Assembly: GCF_000147695.2 (NCBI RefSeq)
Contig: NC_015958.1
Span: forward strand, 1,728,001 to 1,792,000
Source of the DNA: Thermoanaerobacter wiegelii Rt8.B1
GTDB lineage: Bacteria > Bacillota > Thermoanaerobacteria > Thermoanaerobacterales > Thermoanaerobacteraceae
DNA length: 64,000 nt
Direction: 5' to 3'
Within the stretch, counting starts at the first letter, position 1, and each line of letters opens with the position of its first letter. The translations under genes were made by a program, and so were the position numbers. Under the pieces are notes generated by a model, which worked only from the letters and a program-made list of their open reading frames with translations, made no database searches and was not told where the DNA came from. Shown piece by piece: positions 26,589 through 35,152 of this stretch.

Positions 26589-27919
26589 TTATTTTCCTTT
26601 CTTTTTTAAGTTGGTGATTTGCTCTAATCTCCTTTGTATGTCCTTCTCAAAACCAGAATCCGTCGGTACATAGTATTTCCTGTCTTTAAGATTATCCGGT
26701 AGACATTGCATATCTGTTACTTTCTCTTCAAAGTCGTGTGCATACTTATACCCTTTGCCATATCCTAATTCTTTCATAAGCTTTGTAGGAGCATTTCTTA
26801 AATGCATAGGCACACTTTCAGCAATTGTATCTTCTGCATCTTTTTTAGCTTTATTATATGCCACGTATACCGCATTAGATTTAGGAGCTAACGCTAAATA
26901 TATTGCCACCTGTGCCAGATTTACACTACATTCAGGCATTCCAATATAATGGCAAGCATTATATGCTGCAACAGCCATTTCAAGAGCTTGAGGATCTGCA
27001 AGCCCAATATCTTCAGAAGCAAAGCGTATCATCCTTCTTGCGACATAGAGAGGGTCTTCTCCCGCTTCTAACATCCTTGCAAGCCAATACACTGCCGCAT
27101 CCCAATCGCTATTTCTTAAAGATTTGTGAAAAGCTGATATTAAATTATAGTGCTCCTCTCCCTCTTTATCATACAGTAAAGTCTTTTTTTGCATTGCATC
27201 TGCTAATATATCATCTGTAACAATTCTTTTCCCTTCAATTACCTCTGCTGCCATAACTGCAATCTCCAATGTATTTAAAGCAACTCTCGCATCTCCATTT
27301 GCAAAAAGTGCAATCTTCTTAAGCTGATCTCCGCTAATTTCTATATCATACATTCCAAGACCTCTTTCTTTATCCCTTAAAGCTCTTTTAAGTAGTACAA
27401 GTAAATCTTCTTCTGTAAGAGGTTTCATGACAAAAACTTTAGAACGAGACAAAAGCGCTGAATTTACCTCAAAAGAAGGATTTTCTGTAGTTGCACCAAT
27501 TAATATTATGTTTCCTTTTTCCACATGAGGCAAAAAAGCATCCTGCTGAGCTTTATTAAAGCGATGAATTTCATCAATAAATACAACAGTTCTAGTTCCA
27601 TACATAGCATCCAATTCAGCTTTTGCCATTATCTCCTTTATCTCTTTGATTCCTGATAAAACAGCACTAAAGGTGATAAATTTAGAATTTGTCATATTGG
27701 CTATAATCATAGCAAGGGTAGTTTTACCTACCCCTGGCGGCCCCCACAAAATCATTGAAGTAATATTGTCCTTTTCAATCAATTCCCTAAGTAATTTCCC
27801 TTTACCTAAAAGATGTTCTTGACCTACAAACTCATCTAAAGTTTTGGGTCTCATCCTGTCGGCCAAAGGTTTATTTTTTTCACTTCATTATCAAATATAG
27901 ATGCTTGTTTGTATTCCAT
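26589..27919 (-). pseudogene. rarA: RarA/MgsA AAA ATPase, frameshifted near its N-terminus
   Basis: Replication-associated recombination ATPase acting at stalled forks. The body is complete: [32 protein letters not shown] (Walker A), [16 protein letters not shown] (Walker B), [12 protein letters not shown] and [19 protein letters not shown] 27919 ([15 protein letters not shown]) is the natural start, but a T7 run at 27874-27880 shifts the frame to a stop after LWPTG; eight bases restore [16 protein letters not shown]. The span of 1331 nt (3n+2) agrees with one missing base, giving 443 aa. A TTG at 27866 would allow internal initiation without the first 18 residues. As a housekeeping gene, this suggests a sequencing error rather than loss. 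Confidence 0.9.
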
Positions 27920-27925
27920 ATTTTC

Positions 27926-28300
27926 TCACCATCTAAGTTTTATTTTTTTGTACTTTTTCTTTCTTTTTTCTTTTAGTCGGAACTTTATAGTAACTTTTAC
28001 AAAGTCCTCTTCTAAAAATTCTGCAATAGCAAGGTCCTTTGTCACAAATTTTACCACAGCAAAGGCATGGCTCCCAAATCTATCGTAAATTCGCCCTGCA
28101 CTATAACAACCTCTTGGAACAGTTCCAACACTATTAGCTACATATCCTACTTGTCCTAATGGGGCAAGGGTAACAGATATTGCTTCATCATCATAGTCAT
28201 TGTACAAATCCTTTTCTAATCTTACAATCGTGCCTGGTTTCAAAACTTTTGTGCCGTAATAATATTGACATCCAGTTATTGCAATATAAATAGATTCCAC
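27926..28300 (-). CDS. HIRAN-like domain protein
   Basis: About 124 aa. GCQYYYGTKVLKPGTIVRLE, LYNDYDDEAISVTL and GQVGYVANSVGTVPRGCYSA resemble the HIRAN domain (a beta-barrel that binds DNA ends), followed by a very basic tail (RLKEKRKKKYKKIKLRW). GTG 28300 is preferred because GGAG lies eight bases before it; TTG 28315 is the longest option. It ends six bases before the rarA start, so the two are probably co-transcribed, which suits a DNA-repair context. The domain call is from pattern only. Confidence 0.55.
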   Translation of the reverse strand: MESIYIAITGCQYYYGTKVLKPGTIVRLEKDLYNDYDDEAISVTLAPLGQVGYVANSVGTVPRGCYSAGRIYDRFGSHAFAVVKFVTKDLAIAEFLEEDFVKVTIKFRLKEKRKKKYKKIKLRW

Positions 28301-28339
28301 CTCATACACTCCCAACTTGATTTTAATTAAAATTATATT

Positions 28340-28948
28340 TTATTTTACCATTTTGGCCTTTAAAACAATATTCATATCATTCTTTCTTTTATATAAAAGC
28401 ACAACAAAGTTGAGCATCCACAGTAAAAGTAAATAACTTTCAACACTACTCAAAAACAACAGCCCACCTAGAATACCAAAACCTACAAGGTCTAATACAG
28501 CATCTATTTCAGGTATAGAAGGCTTTCCTCTATTATACCGCCTCTCACCTAATTTTAAAATACCTAAAATGACAGCATAGGTCAAAGAAGCTTTAAAACG
28601 AGTAATGGCACTCCACACTCCAAAAGTAGTGGCTAATGCTTTGCCCCCTTTAAATTTTAAAAAGGGTGAAAAAGCGTGGCCTAAAATAGGAGCTATTGCC
28701 ACAATTGCAATAGCATTTCCTGTAACATACCCTTTTTCAAGAAAATACACCAGCGGAAAATAGCCCTTCATAAAATCAAAAGTAGCGCCAACGACTCCCA
28801 TTTTAAAGCCTGCTGCATGACCTAAATTGAAAGCTCCGGGATTTCCATCCCTCACTTCTTCTAATCTTTTTCCCAGCATAAGCCCCATCCAATATGAAAA
28901 CATCAATGAACCACAGCCAAACTCCAATATACTGAGCAGAATAATCAT
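28340..28948 (-). CDS. PlsY-like glycerol-3-phosphate acyltransferase family membrane protein
   Basis: 202 aa with several hydrophobic segments. It carries PlsY motifs: RDGNPGAFNLGHAAG and ILGHAFSPFLKFKGGKALAT. PlsY transfers acyl from acyl-phosphate to glycerol 3-phosphate at the membrane. The sequence is divergent from canonical PlsY (for example in the third motif), so it may be a paralogue. Its ATG overlaps the stop of the GT2 gene as ATGA (28945-28948), so the two are coupled and probably act in one lipid or glycolipid pathway. Confidence 0.8.
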   Translation of the reverse strand: MIILLSILEFGCGSLMFSYWMGLMLGKRLEEVRDGNPGAFNLGHAAGFKMGVVGATFDFMKGYFPLVYFLEKGYVTGNAIAIVAIAPILGHAFSPFLKFKGGKALATTFGVWSAITRFKASLTYAVILGILKLGERRYNRGKPSIPEIDAVLDLVGFGILGGLLFLSSVESYLLLLWMLNFVVLLYKRKNDMNIVLKAKMVK

Positions 28949-30045
28949 ACATTATTCCTTCTTTCTACACTTATTTCCCTACCCTTCCATAAAACTTTTT
29001 TCTTAAATGCCACCTGATAAAAGGAATGTAAAGTTACTAGTATAAAAAAGGCTGTCGAAATAAAATGAAAAATAGGAATAAATATACCAAATCTTCCTGT
29101 ATACTTTGTAAAATATAGTATTTGCAGAGTATAAAAAAGATAGCCAATTTCGTAAAAAATAGCAATAGGCGAATGAGAAAAAACCAAAAAAGGAGTTATA
29201 AATCCCACTAATACAAGTCCTAAAAGCCATAAAACTATCAAGAAAATCGTTCCAAAACTTAAAGTATTTGCACTCAAAATTGCTCCTTTGCTAAATCCCT
29301 GTATTTCGCTTATAATACCATAAGGGTACATCCTAAAAGAGACAAGGTCATATCCAATAAAATTTTTAATGTTAATTTTGGCATCTGAGAACTTTTTACC
29401 TAAATTAAGGTCATCTAATAGCTCTCCCTTTACACTATAGTGCCCTTTAACTTTCTCATAATTCTCCCTATCCACTACTATACATGATCCATATAAGCCT
29501 TTTGGACTTTTTCTTTCAAAAGGAGAAGTAAAAGCAAATATCCCTAAAATATTAGTTATAAGAGCAAGCCTTTCATAAAACTTATCTGTGTAATGATAAG
29601 GAATTACAGATATTGCTCCCCCAACTTTCACCTGTTCCTTAAGAAGAGACTCTACTGCAAAAGGAGATAGTCTCACATCTGCATCAAGGAAAATAAGTAC
29701 ATCTCCACTAGACTCCAAAAAGCCATTCCACAAAGCCCAATTTTTCCCTGCCCATCCTTTGGGTAATTCCCTATTTTTTATCACTTTAGCTCCAAAAGTT
29801 TTAGCTATTTCGCTTGTAGAATCCTCAGAAAAATCATCAACTACAATTATTTCATAAGGCTTATAAGTTTGTTTTTGTAGACTATCAAGAAGATATGGTA
29901 AATTTTTTTCTTCATTTCTAGCAGGAATAATTACAGAAACCCTTACATTACCAGTATAATGTTGAACACCATTTTTAATAATAACTCGTGAAAATAATAT
30001 AAAACCACTAATAACTCCTATAATTGATAAAATCAAAACAGTCAT
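28945..30045 (-). CDS. Membrane glycosyltransferase, family 2
   Basis: 366 aa. An N-terminal membrane helix is followed by the GT-A domain (VSVIIPARNEEKNLPYLLDS, EIIVVDDFSEDST, DVLIFLDADVRLSP) and three or four C-terminal membrane helices. The order resembles CrtQ/glucosylglycerol-type GT2 enzymes that modify carotenoids or lipids. It precedes and overlaps the PlsY-like gene, so a membrane glycolipid product is likely. Donor and acceptor unknown. Confidence 0.85.
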   Translation of the reverse strand: MTVLILSIIGVISGFILFSRVIIKNGVQHYTGNVRVSVIIPARNEEKNLPYLLDSLQKQTYKPYEIIVVDDFSEDSTSEIAKTFGAKVIKNRELPKGWAGKNWALWNGFLESSGDVLIFLDADVRLSPFAVESLLKEQVKVGGAISVIPYHYTDKFYERLALITNILGIFAFTSPFERKSPKGLYGSCIVVDRENYEKVKGHYSVKGELLDDLNLGKKFSDAKINIKNFIGYDLVSFRMYPYGIISEIQGFSKGAILSANTLSFGTIFLIVLWLLGLVLVGFITPFLVFSHSPIAIFYEIGYLFYTLQILYFTKYTGRFGIFIPIFHFISTAFFILVTLHSFYQVAFKKKVLWKGREISVERRNNV

Positions 30046-30181
30046 ACAAGACCCTCTTTTATTTTAATTTTAGGAATTTTTTAAAAACACTTTTTTAGTC
30101 TTTTCATCTCCTTCCAATAAATGAATAAATACTTCTTATACTGAACACAATAAGGTTTGTATAGGAAGAGGAGGTGATAAC

Positions 30182-30280
30182 ATGACAAAATGGACTCCTT
30201 CTATAGGTTGGGGTTGGTGGCTTCTTATCCATATAATAGCTATACCTTTACTGATTTACATTGGAATAAGTTTAAAATAA
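30182..30280 (+). CDS. Tiny Trp-rich membrane peptide
   Basis: 32 aa from ATG 30182, preceded by GAGGAGGTGAT. MTKWTPSIGWGWWLLIHIIA is followed by a hydrophobic end: a single membrane span with five tryptophans. No family recognised. It is divergent from the GT2 gene with about 136 bp between. The strong ribosome site supports translation. The stretch after it to 30455 shows nothing notable. Confidence 0.5.
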   Translation: MTKWTPSIGWGWWLLIHIIAIPLLIYIGISLK

Positions 30281-30455
30281 ATAAAATTAAATCCCCCTTT
30301 CCTTTATTTTCGCAATATCACACCAAAAACTCATTATCAACATAGTTCCATTACTCTTGCAGGATACCATCAGCCTTTGTAAGGAAGAAAGCAAAATACA
30401 TAATGATTGACACTAGGCTATAAAAAACCGTGCCATATAAAAGGAAAATAAGAAG

Positions 30456-31025
30456 CTAATTCTTTCTTCTAAAAAGCTGTTTAATTAGTATGACCGGTAC
30501 AAATACAAATATGCCAAACACTACTCCTAATTCATTTCCCAATGTGCTGTTAGGAAGAGGTTTACCTCCTAATCTTCTTCTTAAAGCATGAAAAGCATTG
30601 CCATGAGTATTACCTACCATAATAGCTCTTATAGCGTTCATAATGCTATAAGTATAGTCCTCTCCATAAGTCTCCAAAAGTCTTTTATAGGCATCTGGAT
30701 CAGGATGTCCTGCAGTCTCAGCATAATGCTCAGCAAACATTAAAGCTACCACTTGGTCTTCCGGAACATCTCCAAATTCTCCATTTAACAAATTTTTTAT
30801 CTCTTCCTTTGACATACCTGACTTCAAAGCCTCTTTGGCGTGAAAATAACTGCAATAGGGGCAACCATTCACTTGTGTTACCGCCAGCATAATCCTTTCC
30901 ATAAAATCTTTGCTTAACTTCACTTTTTTAGAAGGTTTAGGCTGCCCTCCATGGGTCAATAAATCTTCTACAAACTTATAAAATGTTTTTACATCGTATA
31001 TTTTATTTGCCTTTTCTTCTGACAC
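30456..31025 (-). CDS. Carboxymuconolactone decarboxylase/AhpD-family protein with C-terminal membrane helix
   Basis: 189 aa. The AhpD core motif VNGCPYCSYFHAKEALKSG (CxxC plus His) sits at about residues 54-72; GNTHGNAFHALRRRLGG follows, and a hydrophobic helix with a basic end (VFGIFVFVPVILIKQLFRRK) closes the protein. Family members act as thiol-disulfide peroxidase partners or decarboxylases. The membrane tail is an unusual addition. It has its own promoter region; role probably redox-related. Confidence 0.82.
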   Translation of the reverse strand: MSEEKANKIYDVKTFYKFVEDLLTHGGQPKPSKKVKLSKDFMERIMLAVTQVNGCPYCSYFHAKEALKSGMSKEEIKNLLNGEFGDVPEDQVVALMFAEHYAETAGHPDPDAYKRLLETYGEDYTYSIMNAIRAIMVGNTHGNAFHALRRRLGGKPLPNSTLGNELGVVFGIFVFVPVILIKQLFRRKN

Positions 31026-31105
31026 TTTTACTACCTCCAGTTTTATATTTTAGTATTCACACTTATTATACTCTATTATTGGAATAAAAAAAATTTGTCA
31101 TAAAT

Positions 31106-32308
31106 TTAACTAAAAATAATCCTACCTAATTCTTTTATGACTTCACTTTTTGTAAACAAAGAAAGCACATCCACTTTTTTAATTATTTTCTCGATTATAT
31201 TGCCCTCTTCTTCCTCTTCCTCTATTCTAACTTTTCTCTTTATTTCTTCTATAAGTTCAGCATAGGTGTAAACTTTAAACCTATCTACATCATAGGTTTC
31301 TGCTAAATTTTCTAACAATGCTAAAAATATTTCTTCGTAATCAGCAGTATCTTTTAAGTCCAAGATTCCACAAAGTCTTGGTATTATAAATTCAAACAAA
31401 GCCCTTTTGTCAGGTATTTCTTGATTGATTCTAAAAATCTCCTTTATATCTTTTATTTTCTCCCCTTCTAAGTTTAAAAGATAATTTATAAAAAATTCTT
31501 CTTTTTCCTCTGGGTGTATATAATATTTATATCCTTTTAGTCCTTTTAAAGCTTTTAGACCATCAAAGTACCCTAATTTAAGATTATACCTAGAAAGATT
31601 TTTATCAAAATCTAATATCCCTCCTAAATCCTCTTTTGGAGAAATGACCAAAACATTTAAGCCTTTAAAATCAAGTTTCCTCACGATTCCAAAGCTTCCT
31701 GTCCTTATGACTATCAAGTCCTTGTATCCCTTGTCCATTAGCAAATTAGCAGGAAGATTGTTGTATATCCCTCCGTCAATATACTTTTTTCCATCAATTT
31801 TTTCCCTCTTAAAAACAGGCAAGTAAGCGCTTGCCATCAAATAATCTACCAATTTCCCTTGAGGAATGTCTTCAATGTATAATTCCAACGGCTTTAAATC
31901 ACTTAAAGACACTGTCACAATGCCAAAATCCTTCCCTGACCTTCTTATCTTGTCTTCATCTATAACTTCTTGTAATAAATTCCTCAAAGGAGTTATATCT
32001 AAGCCTCCATCTCCAATGATGCCTTTTAATCTTTGAACTAATAAAAGGATATCTTCTCTTTCCAGCTTACCCTTTTTCAATTTCTCTATCTCTTCATCCT
32101 CAGCCTTTATGACTTTGGAATAAGAAATATCATACCATAGCTCATAAGCCTTTTCAAAATCTCCTTGCACTAATACAGCCCCATTTAAAGCGCCTACAGA
32201 AGTGCCTGCAATTCCTCCTACTTCTATTCCTTCCTCTATCAGTGCCTTATAAACTCCTATTTGATAGGCCCCTCTCGCTCCTCCACCTTCTAATACTACT
32301 CCATACAT
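31106..32308 (-). CDS. Patatin-like phospholipase (RssA/NTE type)
   Basis: 400 aa. The catalytic dyad is visible: LEGGGARGAYQIGVYKAL (oxyanion GGGxR/K), GIAGTSVGALNG (GxSxG serine) and KYIDGGIYNNLP (DGG aspartate). The patatin domain fills the first 210 residues; the remaining 190 form a mostly helical domain I do not recognise. It hydrolyses acyl lipids, presumably at the membrane. It appears monocistronic. Confidence 0.9.
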   Translation of the reverse strand: MYGVVLEGGGARGAYQIGVYKALIEEGIEVGGIAGTSVGALNGAVLVQGDFEKAYELWYDISYSKVIKAEDEEIEKLKKGKLEREDILLLVQRLKGIIGDGGLDITPLRNLLQEVIDEDKIRRSGKDFGIVTVSLSDLKPLELYIEDIPQGKLVDYLMASAYLPVFKREKIDGKKYIDGGIYNNLPANLLMDKGYKDLIVIRTGSFGIVRKLDFKGLNVLVISPKEDLGGILDFDKNLSRYNLKLGYFDGLKALKGLKGYKYYIHPEEKEEFFINYLLNLEGEKIKDIKEIFRINQEIPDKRALFEFIIPRLCGILDLKDTADYEEIFLALLENLAETYDVDRFKVYTYAELIEEIKRKVRIEEEEEEGNIIEKIIKKVDVLSLFTKSEVIKELGRIIFS

Positions 32309-32419
32309 TTTATATCCCTGCCTTTTCGCTACTTTGCACTATTAAGTATACCATATATTACCTAGAAAATAAATAAAAGCAGATAGCCATTCATTCTCGC
32401 AAAATTATCTGCTTACTTA

Positions 32420-32698
32420 TTAAAATTGAAATTCAGAAAAGCTTTCTACAAATCTATCAATAGCTTTTAACCTTTCTTTAACCTGTAAATCTATTTTTCC
32501 ACGTTCACATAAATCCGTCAATAGATAAAGCAAATATTCATCTCTTACAAAAATCCTTCTGGGCTTTCCTATATTTAAAATATAATTGATTATTACTTTA
32601 ATGTCCTTTTCAATAAAATCTTATTTTAAAGCTTTTTGAATTCTACGATATTTTAGCTCCATAATTTCTTCTTTCCATGATGTCAAATATAATAGCAT
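32420..32698 (-). pseudogene. Small unknown protein gene interrupted by in-frame TAA
   Basis: From ATG 32698 the frame reads MLLYLTSWKEEIMELKYRRI, continues QKALK, hits TAA (32621-32623), then continues in the same frame for 66 residues that look protein-like (DFIEKDIKVIINYILNIGKP, and later RDEYLLYLLTDLCERGKIDL) to a TAA at 32420. Upstream the frame is open to about 32725. No frameshift is needed, so a single nonsense change would explain it. I do not recognise the family. It follows the 81-aa gene closely. Confidence 0.45.
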
Positions 32699-32724
32699 GA
32701 GTGTCAATTTTTTTACTATGACAT

Positions 32725-32970
32725 CTATTTCAAAGTCGACAGTTTCTTAGCATATCGTTCTTCATTGTAGGCTTCACCATTTTTTAGCACCTCGTATATT
32801 TCTTCTATTAATATTGCGGCGATTTTTTCTTTTGCCTGTTGTTCTGTGTATCCTGATTTTTTTAGTCTTTCCAGTGTCACTTTGGTAATTGGTGGATTAT
32901 TGTCTCTAATCTGGTTATTTACAACCTCTAAAATAATCCTTTTTAAATTCTGATTGGCCAAACGGCTCAC
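32725..32970 (-). CDS. Small conserved hypothetical protein (DUF1841-like)
   Basis: 81 aa, helical and charged: PPITKVTLERLKKSGYTEQQ, then AKEKIAAILIEEIYEVLKNG. The pattern of a helix, a Gly-Tyr turn and an Ala-rich helix resembles DUF1841-type proteins. ATG 32970 follows GGAGGTGAG. It starts 10 bp after the RlmD-like gene's restored stop, so they are probably co-transcribed. Function unknown. Confidence 0.65.
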   Translation of the reverse strand: MSRLANQNLKRIILEVVNNQIRDNNPPITKVTLERLKKSGYTEQQAKEKIAAILIEEIYEVLKNGEAYNEERYAKKLSTLK

Positions 32971-32980
32971 CTCCTCATTC

Positions 32981-34340
32981 TTACTTTCTCTCTATTAAAA
33001 CTACCGTCTCAACATGATAGGTATGAGGAAACATGTCTACACATTTTACTTTTTTCACTTTATATACATCTTCACTGAGGGTTTTTAAATCCCTTACAAG
33101 AGATTCAGGATTACACGAAACATACACTATTTTTTCAGCGTTAAATTTCACAATGTCTTCAAGCGCTTTTGGATTGATTCCAGACCTTGGGGGGGTCTAC
33201 AATTACTACATCAGGTTTTTCTTTTATCTCCTTTAACTTTTGAGATACATCGCCAGCAATAAAAGTGCAATTTTCAAGGCCGTTTAGCTCAGCATTTTTT
33301 CTTGCTGACATAACTGCTTCTTCTACTAGTTCTATCCCAATTACCTTTTTAGCCATTGGAGCCATAATTATGCCTATGGTTCCTGTACCAGAGTACAAAT
33401 CAAAAACTATTTTGTCAGATACATCTCCTGCAAATTCCCTCACTGTCTCATAAAGTTTTTCTGCTCCGTATGAATTAGTTTGAAAAAAAGAAAATGCACT
33501 TATTTTAAATTTTAAATCCAAAATCTCTTCTATGAGATAATCTCTTCCATATAACACTTCCAATCTTTCGCATACTACAGCATCTGACCAGGAATCGTTT
33601 TGAGTATGTAGTACACCTACAAGCCGACTTTCAAAATTCGCATTTTTATATCTTTCAATAAGCTCTGTAAAGTCATGTTGCAACTGTGTTGTCGTCACAA
33701 TGTTTAACAAAATCTCTCCTGATTTTGATGCCTTTCTCACAACCAAATGTCTCAAAAAACCTTCATGAGTCTTTTTGTCATAAAAAGGAAGTCCTTTTTT
33801 TATTGCATAATCAAAAGTAAGATTTAAAGCTTTGAGAAAATCATCTTCAACAATATTACATTTGTCTGTCATGATTACCTCATAAAATCGACCTTTTCTA
33901 TGAAGTCCTAACGCCGCATTGCCTTCTTTATCTTTTCCAAAAGTGTATTCCATTTTATTCCTATAACCATGCTCTTTAGGACTTTTTACAATACCTAAAA
34001 ATTCGTACTCTGTTATTTCTTCTTTTTCAAAAAGCTTTTTCATAATATCTTCTTTTATCTTAAGTTGATCTTGATAGCTAACATTTTGATAAGTACAGCC
34101 GCCACAATCTCCAAAGTGAGGGCAAAGGCTTTGCTTCTCCAAAGTAGAATTCTCTATTACTTCTACTATTTCGCCTTCTACCATATCCTTTTTTACTTTT
34201 TTAACTTTTGCCTTTATTTTTTGCCCCAAAAGTGCTCCTTTTATTTTTACTTTTTTCCCCTCAAAATAGCCTATCCCAAATCCACCAAATTCCATCTCTT
34301 TTACGTCAACTGTGATAACATCGTTTTTTCTCACTGTCAT
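32981..34340 (-). pseudogene. RlmD/TrmA-type rRNA uracil-5-methyltransferase, frameshifted near the C-terminus
   Basis: A TRAM domain, a 4Fe-4S motif (CPHFGDCGGCTYQ), SFFQTNSYGAEKLYE and FDLYSGTGTIGIIMAP (SAM site) mark an RlmD-type methyltransferase. In the conserved VDPP segment a G7 run (33189-33195) gives VDPPKVWNQSKSA and a stop. With six G the frame reads VDPPRSGINPKALEDIVKF, then the catalytic VYVSCN segment, and ends FPHTYHVETVVLIERK at 32981. The span of 1360 nt (3n+1) agrees with one extra base, giving 452 aa. ATG 34340 lies close to GGAGG; GTG 34334 is an alternative start. A complete paralogue lies at 58891-60258. Confidence 0.9.
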
Positions 34341-34505
34341 TCCTCCTTTGCTATCTAGATTATACCTTATTTTGCTCAATAATTCTAATATTACTTATTA
34401 AAATGTTTTCATCAAAAAATAAAATAACCTTTACATAATTTTAATAACGTTGTATACTAATACTGGGTGAGAGAGTGAAAGAGTGAGAAAGGATGAAGAA
34501 TTAAA

Positions 34506-34922
34506 GTGTTTATAAACAACCTAACAGTTGCAAAAGGAGCCATAGTATTGTCTCTTTCCTCAAATAGAGAGGAAGAAGAAGAAATCAAAAAACTTCTCTT
34601 AGAAAAAGGTTACAAATGCGCTGTAACAGAGCTGGGAGGTAAAAGTAGCGAATTCAATGAAAAAATAGTCTCTGCAGTGGTAGGAGCAGCTTTAAACAAT
34701 AATGTAATTGAAAAAAATCCAACTTCTATGCACGCCCTCTTACATGCTACAATTGAAGCTGTAAAATCCTTATCCTTGACTTTGCCCTTAGACGTAAGCC
34801 TTATGATGAAAATTGCAGTTGTAGCAGATAATAGTTGGATTGCAGTTTCAATGTTTGGAAAATCAGCTTTACATCCTCTCACAAATCATGAAAGGTTGGG
34901 TTTTGGAATAATGCACTTATAA
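34506..34922 (+). CDS. HutP-family RNA-binding regulator
   Basis: 138 aa from GTG 34506. The C-terminal half matches HutP closely: SMHALLHATIEAVKSL corresponds to the SHALYHATMEAL region and NSWIAVSMFGKSALHPLTNH to the DWIAVSLYG region, ending GFGIMHL. B. subtilis HutP is a histidine- and Mg-dependent antiterminator of the hut operon. There is no hut gene here; instead a terminator-like hairpin follows, then sodium-pump decarboxylase genes. I infer a regulatory tie but did not find a convincing NAG-N4-NAG site. Confidence 0.82.
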   Translation: MFINNLTVAKGAIVLSLSSNREEEEEIKKLLLEKGYKCAVTELGGKSSEFNEKIVSAVVGAALNNNVIEKNPTSMHALLHATIEAVKSLSLTLPLDVSLMMKIAVVADNSWIAVSMFGKSALHPLTNHERLGFGIMHL

Positions 34923-34945
34923 AGTACATAAGGGGAGACAGAGGG

Positions 34946-34979
34946 AAAGAGTCATAATACTATGGCTCTTTTATTTTTT
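34946..34979 (+). terminator. Terminator or attenuator between the HutP-like gene and the decarboxylase genes
   Basis: AAAGAGTCATA (34946-34956) and TATGGCTCTTT (34961-34971) form a hairpin with G-U pairs, followed by TATTTTTT. The OadG-like ribosome site comes directly after it, so read-through would control downstream expression. It could be the HutP-like protein's target. Confidence 0.7.
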
Positions 34980-34993
34980 CAGGAGGTGAAATA

Positions 34994-35140
34994 ATGGTAC
35001 CAGATACAGTTTTAGGAGCTATTTATTTGTCAATCATAGACATGGTTTTGTTGTCAATGCTTCTGTTAGTAATTGGTGCTATATTATCAAAGATATTTCC
35101 GTTATTTAGTAAAATCGAAAAATTTATTAACAAAAAATAA
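34994..35140 (+). CDS. Small membrane subunit of sodium-pump decarboxylase (OadG-like)
   Basis: 48 aa from ATG 34994, preceded by AGGAGGTG. One hydrophobic span (VLLSMLLLVIGAILSKIF) between short polar ends. Its size, single helix and position 12 bp before the beta-subunit gene match gamma/delta-type subunits of sodium-translocating decarboxylases. The family assignment rests mainly on context. Confidence 0.65.
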   Translation: MVPDTVLGAIYLSIIDMVLLSMLLLVIGAILSKIFPLFSKIEKFINKK

Positions 35141-35152
35141 GGAGTGACACAA

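Noticed and set aside
34470-34945. HutP recognition (NAG-N4-NAG-N4-NAG) in the leader of the HutP-like gene or before the hairpin
   Set aside because: Many NAG triplets occur in the purine-rich stretches but none has the required spacing of seven.
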